64,000 bases of DNA from Puteibacter caeruleilacunae (lineage in GTDB: Bacteria > Bacteroidota > Bacteroidia > Bacteroidales > Prolixibacteraceae), in NCBI GenBank assembly GCA_005217565.1, contig SJCO01000001.1:744723-808722 (forward strand), given 5' to 3'. Position numbers and translations under genes: made by a program. The notes under the pieces were generated by a model, which had not been told where the DNA came from, did no database searches, and was given only the letters and a program-made list of their open reading frames with translations. This document shows, piece after piece, positions 46,104-55,173 of this stretch (positions are counted from its first letter, which is position 1; every line of letters starts with the position of its first letter).

Positions 46104-47123
46104 CTACATCGATGATCCTCTCACGATCAATTCAGGGAATAGTGATTCTACTCTAATTTTTGAAAGATCGTTATTGGTATTAATCCTTTTCATCAAGATG
46201 CGGGCCGCTAACATTCCCATTTCATAGGTTGGTTGCCATACTGTAGATAGTGAAGGTTTAAAATAAGTAGAGTGGGGATCATCATCGAAACCAATAATCG
46301 ATATCTCTTCAGGAATTTTAATTCCTGCATCTTTAATTACATACATTGCCCCAATGGCCACACCGTCGTTAATGGTAAATATTGCATCAGGAGGTGTTTG
46401 TAATGAAAGCAATCGGCGGGTAGGTTCAATTCCATACTCCGGAGAGAATCCATCAGTCTGCACAACATAGTCGGCATTAAAAGGAATACTGTGTTTCTCC
46501 AAAGCATCTTTATAAGCACGTAATCGATGACGAGCAGTTGAAAGAGTCTGACTCCCCGCAATGTGAGCAATTCGCTTACAGCCCGATTGTATTAAGTATT
46601 CAACAGCTTGAAATGCCCCATTGTACTCATCTACGAAAACCTTGTCAATGTCTATCCCTTCACAATCGCGATCAAAGATTACCAATGGAATATTATTCTG
46701 TATTAACGATTCCAGATGATCGTATTTCTTGGTCTCAGATGAAGGAGAGATTAAAAAGCCATCAACCCTTATGGAAGCGAATGTTTGCACAATGCTCTTT
46801 TCTTCTTCATACGATTCATTCGACTGACCAATAATCATGTTTACTCCAAAAGGCTTTACCAGATCCTGAATTCCATTTATTACCGAAGAAAAGAAATGAC
46901 TGGTAATTTCAGGGACGATAACTCCAATGGTATTGGTTCGCTTTTTTAGCAGATTCAGCGCAAGAAGATTGGGCTGATAGTTTCTCTGTCGCGCTAACTT
47001 CAATACCGCCTTCTTTGTCTTTTTACTGATTGCTGGATGATCATTCAATGCACGTGAAACCGTTGATGGTGATACACCCAGCTCCTCTGCAATATCTGTT
47101 ATGGTCGCTCTTTTCTTCTTCAA
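46104..47123 (-). CDS. LacI-family transcriptional regulator
   Basis: A 339-residue repressor/activator. Residues 5-60 form the LacI helix-turn-helix and hinge (ATITDIAEELGVSPSTVSRAL), followed by the periplasmic-binding-protein-like ligand domain (TIGVIVPEITSHFFSSVI, VIFDRDCEGIDIDKVFVD, ISIIGFDDDPHSTYFKPSLS). It lies at the promoter-distal end of the minus-strand sulfatase-fucosidase run, 89 bp after the last sulfatase gene. It probably controls that run in response to a sugar product; the effector is unknown. Confidence 0.93.
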   Translation of the reverse strand: MKKKRATITDIAEELGVSPSTVSRALNDHPAISKKTKKAVLKLARQRNYQPNLLALNLLKKRTNTIGVIVPEITSHFFSSVINGIQDLVKPFGVNMIIGQSNESYEEEKSIVQTFASIRVDGFLISPSSETKKYDHLESLIQNNIPLVIFDRDCEGIDIDKVFVDEYNGAFQAVEYLIQSGCKRIAHIAGSQTLSTARHRLRAYKDALEKHSIPFNADYVVQTDGFSPEYGIEPTRRLLSLQTPPDAIFTINDGVAIGAMYVIKDAGIKIPEEISIIGFDDDPHSTYFKPSLSTVWQPTYEMGMLAARILMKRINTNNDLSKIRVESLFPELIVRGSSM

Positions 47124-47212
47124 GACCGTATGGATTTAGTTAGTCAAGTCTCCGAAATTAGCGAAAGCGTTGGAAAAATGCAATAAGTATTCTTGCCCCA
47201 ACAAGCTAACGT

Positions 47213-48751
47213 TTACCAATATGATGCGTTGATCTTCTCCAATTCTGGATATGTAGCATCAGTATTTTTAAGTTCTGTTTTAAGTTTCAATAATTCCTTT
47301 TTTAACGTGGCAATCTGCTTTTCATATTTCTTGTTGGCGTAAAGGTTATTCATTTCCTGAGGATCTTTTACCAGGTCATAAAACTCCCAGTAAGGCTCGG
47401 TCGACTTTTTAACAGCTCCTCTTTTTCCGAGAGGCAAACCATAGAAGTAGATCAACTTGTAACGTTTAGTACGAATTCCGTAATGTCCAGGATTGTCGTG
47501 GTGCGCCATGTGCATCCAGTAACGGTAGTACATAGACTTTCTCCAATCTTTGGGAGTTTTTCCTTTTAATAACTCTCGGAAACTTTCACCTTGCATCTCT
47601 TGCGGTTTGCTAACTCCAGCATAATCTAAGAATGTTGGCGCAAAATCAATATTCAAACAAATATCGTTATTGATACTTCCTTTCTTAACCTCTTTAGGAT
47701 ATCGAACCAGGAAAGGCATATGGAGCGATTCCTCATACATCCAGCGTTTGTCGGTATAGTCGTGCTCTCCCAAAAACTGTCCTTGATCTGACGTGTAAAT
47801 TACAATGGTATTTTCAGAAAGATTATTCTTATCTAGATAATCAAGTACTCGTCCTACGTTTTCGTCAATGGCCTTAACACATCGCAGATAGTCCTTTAAA
47901 TACTTTTGATATGCAGCATTCGTTTTCTCATCGTAAGTCATACCTGTTGTATCCATCTGACCAGTCTTCCACCAATCAGATGACATACGATCGACCATAT
48001 TCCTTTGTTTCCATCTTTGAGAAACAGATGAACCATAACGATTTTCAATCGGTGCCCCATGATTCTTATTATTCCACAGACTTTCAGGTGTTGGAATGGC
48101 AATATCTTCGAGATAATCTTCATGTCTTGGTGCAAACTCAAAAGAGGCGTGTGGTGCCTTTTGATGTAGCATAAGGAAGAAGGGAGCCTGTTTGTTACGT
48201 CCTTTTTCTAACCATTCCAGTGCAATATCGGTAGAAACGTCAGTAACATAGCCCTTGTATTGCTTACCGCCTTTTTGGTGATCAACCCATGTCTCTCCTT
48301 TTTCTTTAAACAAGGGATTAAAGTATTTTCCTTGCCCTGGGAGAACATTATAGTAATCAAATCCTTTGGGCTCTTTATGTAAATGCCACTTCCCAATCAT
48401 TGCAGTTTGGTAACCAGCTTTCTGAAGCTCCTTTGCAACATTGTTGGCTTCAGGATTGTAATCATCACTTAAGGTGTAAACTCCATTTAGTTGACTGTAT
48501 TGACCAGAAATGATTGCTGCTCTACTTGGTGTACATATGGAGTTGGTGCACATTACGTGATTAAAGCGCATGCCTTCTTTTGCTATGCGATCGATATTGG
48601 GAGTAGGAGCAACTTCTGACAATCTGCTTCCATAACAACTAATTGCATTTGCCGCATGGTCATCAGACATGATATACACAATGTTTGGTTGTGTCTGTGC
48701 GAATCCACATAAGGAAGATAGTAAGGCTGGAAGTAACAATGTTAGTTTCAT
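47213..48751 (-). CDS. Sulfatase (S1 family), possibly GlcNAc-6-sulfatase-like
   Basis: A 512-residue exported enzyme (signal peptide about 1-20) that hydrolyses sulfate esters. Metal ligands appear in YIMSDDHAANAIS, and the formylglycine site is CTPSR with Cys73, so a maturase is needed; none is in the window. KWHLHKEPKGFDYY and YTSDQGQFLGEHDY are further active-site blocks. The DDHA..AIS and CTNSICTPSR context resembles GlcNAc-6-O-sulfatases, which is a tentative guess. It is the fourth gene of the minus-strand run, 90 bp after a GH29 fucosidase gene from which it is separated by a perfect inverted repeat. Confidence 0.9.
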   Translation of the reverse strand: MKLTLLLPALLSSLCGFAQTQPNIVYIMSDDHAANAISCYGSRLSEVAPTPNIDRIAKEGMRFNHVMCTNSICTPSRAAIISGQYSQLNGVYTLSDDYNPEANNVAKELQKAGYQTAMIGKWHLHKEPKGFDYYNVLPGQGKYFNPLFKEKGETWVDHQKGGKQYKGYVTDVSTDIALEWLEKGRNKQAPFFLMLHQKAPHASFEFAPRHEDYLEDIAIPTPESLWNNKNHGAPIENRYGSSVSQRWKQRNMVDRMSSDWWKTGQMDTTGMTYDEKTNAAYQKYLKDYLRCVKAIDENVGRVLDYLDKNNLSENTIVIYTSDQGQFLGEHDYTDKRWMYEESLHMPFLVRYPKEVKKGSINNDICLNIDFAPTFLDYAGVSKPQEMQGESFRELLKGKTPKDWRKSMYYRYWMHMAHHDNPGHYGIRTKRYKLIYFYGLPLGKRGAVKKSTEPYWEFYDLVKDPQEMNNLYANKKYEKQIATLKKELLKLKTELKNTDATYPELEKINASYW

Positions 48752-48775
48752 TAGTAATTGGTTTAGATGATGAAT

Positions 48776-48813
48776 TTCTTTCCTATCACAGAATAAGATG
48801 TGATAGGAAAGAA
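48776..48813. repeat. Perfect 15-bp inverted repeat between fucosidase and sulfatase genes
   Basis: TTCTTTCCTATCACA (48776-48790) and TGTGATAGGAAAGAA (48799-48813) are perfect complements with an 8-base loop. No T run follows on the minus strand. It may be an attenuator, an mRNA-stabilising hairpin between operon parts or an operator. Confidence 0.6.
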
Positions 48814-48841
48814 ACTGCTGCTTACTGATTTATGTTATTTC

Positions 48842-50320
48842 TTATTTTAGTTCAAACTTTAAGCAATAGGCATGTTCGCAAGGTTTGCTGGCTGGTAGAT
48901 TTACTTTTATACCTTTTGATGTTTCAGAGAAAGTTACCTGGTCGTTAGAACCAAGAAGACTAACCTTTGTGATCATATTAGCTGTTACGCCATTGTCTTT
49001 GTTAAATGATGTAATCTCAACTTCACTGTTTTTAGGCCAATCTAATATGAAGGCATATAAGGTCTTTTGGTCCTTGCTTTGAGTGAAACGAATGTCTTTA
49101 GCGGAGTAATAGAAATCCTTTTTCTCATTGAAACCACCACCTTTTTTCAAACGTGTAGGACCTTCGCCAAAGAGCTTCCATGGACGCGTACTAAACACTC
49201 CTTCTTGGTTAACTTTTACCCAGTCACCAATTTCGGTAAGGATCTTTTTTGCTTCGTCGGGAATTGAACCATCTGCTTTAGGACCAACATTCAGCATCAT
49301 ACATCCATTCTTCGAGATAATGTCAATAAAGATGTCCACAAGCTGATTTGTTTCATAATATGGATGTGAAGGATCATGAAACCAAGGACCTAGAGAGGTA
49401 TCTGTCAACCAAGGGTACGTTGTTTGATTACTTGCTCTTCCTCGCTCAAAATCAAGAATACCGGTATATCGATGAGTTTTCTCTGATTTATGGAATACTG
49501 CAACATCTTTATTCTTTTGGGCAGCCCAGTTGTAATAATTGGCAAACATCTTTATTTGGTATTCATCAGGAATATACCATCCAAATCCCATATCGAACCA
49601 TATCATATCAGGTTCGTACTTTACAACTACCTCATCAACTATTGCTAGCCAATTATCCAGGAACTCTCTTGTTGGAGGAGCTAACTCATCATGCGGCTCA
49701 CAATACAAACTCTTAAACTCGCCAGTTGCACCGTCATAGTTATACGACGGACGGAAATACTCCCACGTATAGGAGTGATGGAATGTAGTGATGTACTTCA
49801 TTCCTTTTGATTTAATAGCTTTGGCCAATTCACCTGTAAAGTCGGTTTTTGGTGTTAGCGTCATACTATTCCAGGGAGTCACATCAGAATCCCACATAGC
49901 ATAATTGTCGTGATGGATAGCCACAGGACCAGCAAATTTTGCTCCTGAACGTGCAAATAGATCAGCCCATTCTTTGGCGTCAAACTTTTCACCCGTAAAT
50001 AACTTGACAAGGTCTTTATAGCCAAATTCGTTTTGCGGACCGAATCGTTCTTTATGATATTTGAATGCTGCATTCTTTTCTGCATACATACTTTTACCAT
50101 GCCATTGCACTCCACCTTTTGAGTCTGGATGGTCTGTGGCTACAGTAACCGGTCCCCAGTGGGTATAAATTCCCAGTTTTGCATCGCTGAAGAAATCAGG
50201 AGAGTGGGGGAATTTACTAACCGATTCCCAAGTGTATTCGTAAGGTTGTGTAGTTTCCTGTTTTTGGTCAGTACAGCCAAAAACCAAGACTAGTAACAGA
50301 ATAAGAAATGTATTTTTCAT
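48842..50320 (-). CDS. Alpha-L-fucosidase (GH29), lipoprotein
   Basis: A 492-residue GH29 enzyme that releases terminal alpha-L-fucose with retention. It has a lipoprotein signal (Cys16 in LVFGC), then the TIM barrel: LGIYTHWGPVTVAT, AGPVAIHHDNYAMWDSD, and the nucleophile Asp243 in DMIWFDMGFGWY. SKNGCMMLNVGPKADGSIP marks the end of the barrel, and a C-terminal beta-sandwich follows (about 400-492). It is the third gene of the sulfatase run and differs from the two other GH29 proteins in this window, so the three probably act on different linkages. Confidence 0.93.
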   Translation of the reverse strand: MKNTFLILLLVLVFGCTDQKQETTQPYEYTWESVSKFPHSPDFFSDAKLGIYTHWGPVTVATDHPDSKGGVQWHGKSMYAEKNAAFKYHKERFGPQNEFGYKDLVKLFTGEKFDAKEWADLFARSGAKFAGPVAIHHDNYAMWDSDVTPWNSMTLTPKTDFTGELAKAIKSKGMKYITTFHHSYTWEYFRPSYNYDGATGEFKSLYCEPHDELAPPTREFLDNWLAIVDEVVVKYEPDMIWFDMGFGWYIPDEYQIKMFANYYNWAAQKNKDVAVFHKSEKTHRYTGILDFERGRASNQTTYPWLTDTSLGPWFHDPSHPYYETNQLVDIFIDIISKNGCMMLNVGPKADGSIPDEAKKILTEIGDWVKVNQEGVFSTRPWKLFGEGPTRLKKGGGFNEKKDFYYSAKDIRFTQSKDQKTLYAFILDWPKNSEVEITSFNKDNGVTANMITKVSLLGSNDQVTFSETSKGIKVNLPASKPCEHAYCLKFELK

Positions 50321-50350
50321 TATAAATGAGCTTTTTGATTTTGTTCAAGT

Positions 50351-52156
50351 TTATTCAATAATATATACATAATAAGCTGGATGCTTTTTTCCCTGATCAT
50401 CAATCAGCCAGGCTTGTATGTCGGTTTCTCCTTTATTTAGCTTTACTTTAAAGCAGGCATTTGTTGCATCACTATCTATGCTTTGTTCAATGTATTTATT
50501 CCCAATTTTTAACTTCACCTTCGAGGTTTTTATGGGTATTCCTTGTTTCTTTAAAACAGGTTTACCATCTCTATATATATCCGCGTTTTGTTGAGCTTCA
50601 GTAACACTATTGATAGGTAAATCAATTTCTTTTGGCCAGCGTCTTACTTCAATCTTGTATTTCCCTTCTTGGGCGACTTTTATCGGCCAGAATCCATAGT
50701 TTTCAGTCGCAGCATTTACATGTGGCTGATCCCATGTTAGGGGCTTGATTTGATCTGGAACCCATCCATCGCAAGTAAGCCAGGTTTCTTTTATCATTCC
50801 AGAACCAATAATTGGTCTGGCATATGGAGAAGTTCCGTGTTGTATATTTTCCCAATTCTCTTCATATTTCGCAGAAAGCATTTTTACAATTTCAGAGTGC
50901 TGATCTGCTACATTATGCTTCTGTGATGGATCTTTTTTTATCTGATAAAGTTCTTTGTTGTTAATCAGTCGCCATTCATTAGTCGCCACAACTGTATTTT
51001 TCCACTTTGTATATTGTTGTGTTCCATTTTGTTGATGCAGTATAATAGTACGATCAGACCATTTGGTATTATCTCCATTTATAAGTCCTTTCATACTTCG
51101 TCCGCTCAACTCAAATTTAGCTTTCGATGGCGTTTTTAAATTACACAAATCGATAAGTGTCGGAAGAATATCGATGTGAGCAGTGAAGTCTTTAACTGTA
51201 TTAGCAGTTGCTTGTCCAGGCATATGCCAAAAACATGGAACCCTATGACCTCCTTCATATGCCGATCCTTTTTTTCCGCGCATATGGTCATTAAAAATCA
51301 TATTACCTCCCGAAGTCCCATTGTCTGTGAGAAAAATGACGATGGTATTATCCGATAGACCTTTCTCTTCCAGAAAATCGCGTAACTCACCAAGATTTTC
51401 ATCGAACTTAGTGATGGTAGCATAGAAATCAATGAGTGCTTCACGATCCTTATCAGCCATATCCTTGAACTCATTTTCGTACTTTTTCCTCCATTCAGGT
51501 TTTACATTCCATGGTCGGTGGGGAACATTAGTTGCCAGGTATACAAAAAATGGCTTTTCCTTATTCTTTTCAATGAACTTCATTGTTTCATCGAAATAGA
51601 TATCTGTTCCAAAACCTTCGAACTTTTCCCATTTCCCATTTCTGATATAGGTATCATTCATTTTATCATTCCCCCAGTAGTCGCTCGATGTGCCTGTTCC
51701 ACCATCGCCATGACCAACCCACTGATCAAAACCTCGGTCCATAGGACGATAAGGGTAGTTGTGACCAAGATGCCATTTTCCAAAATGTCCGGTAGTATAT
51801 CCCGAAGCCTTAAAATATTCAGCCATCGTGGTTTCTTCCACATTCAAATGATTTCGATTGTTGATCGTAGTCCTAACCTGAGCTAAATCGGCCGGTCTAC
51901 CTGTCATTAAAGCCGCACGTGTAGGAGCACAAAAAGGATTAACATGAAAATTTCCAAATGTCACAGATTGAGCATGTAGTCTATCTAGATTTGGTGTTTT
52001 AATATAAGGATTTCCTAAACAACTTACATCTCCATAACCTTGATCATCTGTCATTATTAAAATTACATTGTATTGATCATTTGCAGTAAGCTTAGTAATG
52101 AAACCAAGAAATAAGAGAGAGCAAGCACTAATAATATTGAATAGTCTCATTTTCAA
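50351..52156 (-). CDS. Arylsulfatase-type sulfatase (S1 family) with C-terminal extra domain
   Basis: A 601-residue exported sulfatase (signal peptide about 1-25). The N-terminal metal site is LIMTDDQGYGDVSC, the formylglycine site is CAPTR with Cys76, and HFGKWHLGHNYPYRP and FLTDNGTSGG complete the active-site set. The catalytic part ends near 450. The final 150 residues (about 455-601) form a beta-rich module (YKIEVRRWPKEID, KVKLKIGNKYIEQS) that may bind glycan. It lies 5 bp downstream of the third sulfatase gene, so the two are cotranscribed. Which sulfate it removes is unknown. Confidence 0.92.
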   Translation of the reverse strand: MKMRLFNIISACSLLFLGFITKLTANDQYNVILIMTDDQGYGDVSCLGNPYIKTPNLDRLHAQSVTFGNFHVNPFCAPTRAALMTGRPADLAQVRTTINNRNHLNVEETTMAEYFKASGYTTGHFGKWHLGHNYPYRPMDRGFDQWVGHGDGGTGTSSDYWGNDKMNDTYIRNGKWEKFEGFGTDIYFDETMKFIEKNKEKPFFVYLATNVPHRPWNVKPEWRKKYENEFKDMADKDREALIDFYATITKFDENLGELRDFLEEKGLSDNTIVIFLTDNGTSGGNMIFNDHMRGKKGSAYEGGHRVPCFWHMPGQATANTVKDFTAHIDILPTLIDLCNLKTPSKAKFELSGRSMKGLINGDNTKWSDRTIILHQQNGTQQYTKWKNTVVATNEWRLINNKELYQIKKDPSQKHNVADQHSEIVKMLSAKYEENWENIQHGTSPYARPIIGSGMIKETWLTCDGWVPDQIKPLTWDQPHVNAATENYGFWPIKVAQEGKYKIEVRRWPKEIDLPINSVTEAQQNADIYRDGKPVLKKQGIPIKTSKVKLKIGNKYIEQSIDSDATNACFKVKLNKGETDIQAWLIDDQGKKHPAYYVYIIE

Positions 52157-52161
52157 AAAGT

Positions 52162-53628
52162 TTAATTGTTATTACGAATTTTATCAAGTGCCCGTTTTAA
52201 CTCTTCAACCTTCTTCGGGTGACTATTATAGAGGTTGTTTTGTTCACTTGGATCGTCTTTTAAATTATACAACTGACCAGGAGTTTCAATGCCATAACCA
52301 TCACGGTGTGCAAAATCGCTAAAACCTCCTGATTTGTTTGACATGATAAGTTTCCAGTTGTCTTTTCTTATAGCAAATACTCCACCTCCGGAGTGATTTA
52401 CCAATAGTTCTCTTCCTGAATTTTTCGTTCCAGATAATGTCTTTAATAAACTATGTCCATCTTCCGAAGCATCATCAGGCAATTTATAATCAACAATTTC
52501 AGCTATTGTAGCCATTAAGTCCATAGAGCAGGAAAGTTCAGATGTCTTTTCTCCACCTTTAACTTTATTAGTCCATTTTACGATAAAAGGAACGCGATGT
52601 CCTCCTTCCCATACATCACTCTTTATGCCCCTGAAATCAGCACTTGGATTATGACCATAGTCGGCAATTACTGATTCATTCGGTCCTCCCATGTTTTTTC
52701 CATTTTTAGCAGGAGAACCATTGTCACTTGTAAATATGATTATTGTATTCTCATCGACTCCATTATCTTTTAATGCTTGTCGAACTTGTCCTATGCACCA
52801 ATCAATTTCATATACAAAGTCGCCATAAGGTCCTGCTTCACTTTTTCCTTTGAATTTAGTCAAGGGGGCTATCGGGCAGTGAGGGGCAGTCAGGGCAAAA
52901 TAGAGGAAGAAAGGCTTTTTGCTTTTCGATGCCTTATTAATGTAGTCTACCGATTTTGCGGTAATCTGTGGCATCACATCCTCCAATTTCCATCCATCTG
53001 CCATTTTCCCTTTTCTACCGTACATAGAATTAGGTTTATCAACCGTAGGTGTTTTTGTTACCTTTTCATTCTCAATGAAGGTGTAAGGAGGGAAGTTTGG
53101 AACATCATCACCATAGTAGTAATCAAATCCATGTGCCAGAGGACCTCCGGTTATTTCTTTGTTGTAATCGACATTTGCACCGTCATTTTCTATTGCAGGA
53201 GTAGTGTCATTAGTGGCCCACTCCCAACCTAAATGCCATTTCCCGATAGCTGCGGTTTGGTAGCCTTTTTCTTTTAGCATTTCAGGAAGTGTTAGACGCT
53301 CTTGTTTAATTAGAGGTTTGTCCCATGCCCACAGTACTCCTTTTTTTAGTCGCGTACGCCAGGAGTATCTTCCTGTTAGGATACTATAACGGGTAGGAGT
53401 GCATACTGCCGATGCTGAATGTGCATCGGTGAACATCATTCCTTCGTTGGCTAATTTATCAATATTAGGTGTTGGAATTTTCGATTTTGGATTGTAACAG
53501 GTAGGATCCCCATACCCCATATCATCCGCAAGAATGATCACAATGTTAGGTGTGGTATCTTGTGCTTGTAGTTTACTAATACATGTTAAAGCAATTAGCA
53601 ATGTCATTGAAAAAAGATAGCGTCTCAT
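52162..53628 (-). CDS. Arylsulfatase-type sulfatase (S1 family)
   Basis: A 488-residue exported sulfatase (signal peptide about 1-22). Its marks are IILADDMGYGDPTCY, the formylglycine site CTPTR with Cys76 followed by YSILTGRYSWRTRL, AIGKWHLGWEW and FTSDNGSP. The YS.LTGRYSWR context is common among arylsulfatase A-like enzymes acting on galactose or GalNAc sulfates, but this is only a hint. It is the first gene of the minus-strand run (three sulfatases, a fucosidase, then lacI) and is divergent from the araC gene with about 194 bp between them. Confidence 0.92.
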   Translation of the reverse strand: MRRYLFSMTLLIALTCISKLQAQDTTPNIVIILADDMGYGDPTCYNPKSKIPTPNIDKLANEGMMFTDAHSASAVCTPTRYSILTGRYSWRTRLKKGVLWAWDKPLIKQERLTLPEMLKEKGYQTAAIGKWHLGWEWATNDTTPAIENDGANVDYNKEITGGPLAHGFDYYYGDDVPNFPPYTFIENEKVTKTPTVDKPNSMYGRKGKMADGWKLEDVMPQITAKSVDYINKASKSKKPFFLYFALTAPHCPIAPLTKFKGKSEAGPYGDFVYEIDWCIGQVRQALKDNGVDENTIIIFTSDNGSPAKNGKNMGGPNESVIADYGHNPSADFRGIKSDVWEGGHRVPFIVKWTNKVKGGEKTSELSCSMDLMATIAEIVDYKLPDDASEDGHSLLKTLSGTKNSGRELLVNHSGGGVFAIRKDNWKLIMSNKSGGFSDFAHRDGYGIETPGQLYNLKDDPSEQNNLYNSHPKKVEELKRALDKIRNNN

Positions 53629-53822
53629 CTTAGTTAAAGGTTATGATGTTTCGGATTATAAGGGCAAAATTACGGTATCACAATGATTCATATAATAGGT
53701 AAATCAATAATAATGATGGACAATTCTATACTTATTCTGGAATATTTGTAAATTTGAAGTTATTTGTTGTGTGGTGTTGTAATGAACTAATAGTAAGGAG
53801 AACTGATTTAATCTGATTGAAA

Positions 53823-54719
53823 ATGAAGGGTGAAAATTCGATAGAATATAAAAAGGATGGATTTTTAGGGCAGCGTATGACGTATGTTCCTGGAATTGTC
53901 AAAAAGAAAATCATTAATGATCCAAGGATCTCTGATTTGTACATAACGCATATCGGTATTTTCCCGAAAGCATTAGGACAGCTAAGAAAGCGGCCATTAG
54001 GCTGTAGTCAGTTTATATTGCTTTACATTTTAGACGGTGAGGGATGGATTGAAGCAAACGGAAAACGTCTCATCTTAAAAGCGAATCAACTTTTTATTAT
54101 TCCTCCTAAAACTATTTGCAACTATGGATCAAGTGTAAAGAATCCCTGGACTAACTATTGGATTCATTATACCGGTAAGAATGCGGACATCTATTCTCCT
54201 CCAACAAATCAGATAATTAAAGTCTCACCGTCGGATGATTCCAGAATAGAAGAACGAATCAACTTATTTGAAGAGATGATGCAAAATATGCAAGATTACT
54301 TTAAGCATGAAAAGGTTGTGTATGCTAATGTTTGTTTAAAGCATTTTCTTACATCGATTAAGTACCTGAGAGTATATCGTTCTGGAACAATGGAGCAAGA
54401 GAATGATCTTATTAATAAAGCGGTGGCTTACATGAAAAATAACCTGAGCAGTAATATCAGGATTTCAGACCTGGCACAGCTATGCGACTGCTCAGTTTCA
54501 AATATCTATAAACTATTTAAAAATAACTTGGGAAACTCACCTCAGGATTTCTTTATTCACTTGAAAATTGAGCGTGCGAGAAAGTATTTAACGCAATCTA
54601 ATCTGAAGATTAAAGAGATTGGACTGAAGTTGGGATATGAGGATCCTTATTATTTTTCGAGAGTTTTTTCAAAGCATGTTGGGATGTCGCCGGTAAACTA
54701 TAGAAATGAGGAGGAGTAG
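53823..54719 (+). CDS. AraC-family transcriptional regulator
   Basis: A 298-residue regulator. The N-terminal half is a cupin-like sugar-binding domain (FILLYILDGEGWIEANGKRLIL, NQLFIIPPKTICNYG, WTNYWIHYTG). The C-terminal 100 residues carry the double helix-turn-helix (IRISDLAQLCDCSVSNIYKLF, IKEIGLKLGYEDPYYFSRVF, MSPVNYRN). It is transcribed away from the sulfatase run and is the most likely activator of it. The ATG at 53823 is chosen over a TTG six bases upstream. Confidence 0.93.
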   Translation: MKGENSIEYKKDGFLGQRMTYVPGIVKKKIINDPRISDLYITHIGIFPKALGQLRKRPLGCSQFILLYILDGEGWIEANGKRLILKANQLFIIPPKTICNYGSSVKNPWTNYWIHYTGKNADIYSPPTNQIIKVSPSDDSRIEERINLFEEMMQNMQDYFKHEKVVYANVCLKHFLTSIKYLRVYRSGTMEQENDLINKAVAYMKNNLSSNIRISDLAQLCDCSVSNIYKLFKNNLGNSPQDFFIHLKIERARKYLTQSNLKIKEIGLKLGYEDPYYFSRVFSKHVGMSPVNYRNEEE

Positions 54720-54790
54720 ACTAAGTGTTGAAGAGTGTATATTGGATTTGATAAGACTTCTAATCTTGCCATTGATATAAACAAGAAAAA

Positions 54791-54889
54791 GAGGCTGCCG
54801 TTTGAAACAATCTATGCACTGCATTGTAGGAATTCGAAAAAAATCTATAGGTGTTATTAATGAACAAAACAGGCAGTTTTGGCAGCCTC
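54791..54889. repeat. Inverted repeat GAGGCTGCC / GGCAGCCTC with 81-base spacer
   Basis: GAGGCTGCC (54791-54799) and GGCAGCCTC (54881-54889) are perfect complements between the convergent araC and DUF2249 genes. No clear T run follows. The arms resemble the terminator stems at 2481 and 45153, so it may be a terminator split by an insertion. Confidence 0.4.
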
Positions 54890-54925
54890 ATCAACATTAT
54901 AAGATATAACAATTAAGGGCAAAAA

Positions 54926-55150
54926 TCATTCACAACTAATGAAAACACGATATTCTTTCTTTGAAATAATGAATGTTTGAAAGTAATACTCGCACTTCAT
55001 TAAATAATCATAGCAATCAGTTGGCTCATAATCATTGATGAGCCAAAGACAGCCTTTCTTTTTTATATTTTCCGCACATTCTTTAAGCAATGATATTGCT
55101 TCCACAGGTGTGTGACCTCTAATGTCTAATGTATTTGGCAATGTTCTCAT
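54926..55150 (-). CDS. DUF2249 / TusA-like small protein
   Basis: A 74-residue cytoplasmic protein. LPNTLDIRGHTPVEAISLL matches the TusA/DUF2249 start (LD.RG..P), and LWLINDYEPTDCYDYL matches the second DUF2249 block with its DHEP-like motif. Related proteins act in sulfur or redox metabolism, but DUF2249 has no settled function. The TusA catalytic Cys after the Asp-Arg pair is absent (His here). The ATG at 55150 lies 23 bp after the fumC stop, so the two are likely cotranscribed. Confidence 0.7.
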   Translation of the reverse strand: MRTLPNTLDIRGHTPVEAISLLKECAENIKKKGCLWLINDYEPTDCYDYLMKCEYYFQTFIISKKEYRVFISCE

Positions 55151-55173
55151 CTGTTTGAAATTATTATTCCCAT

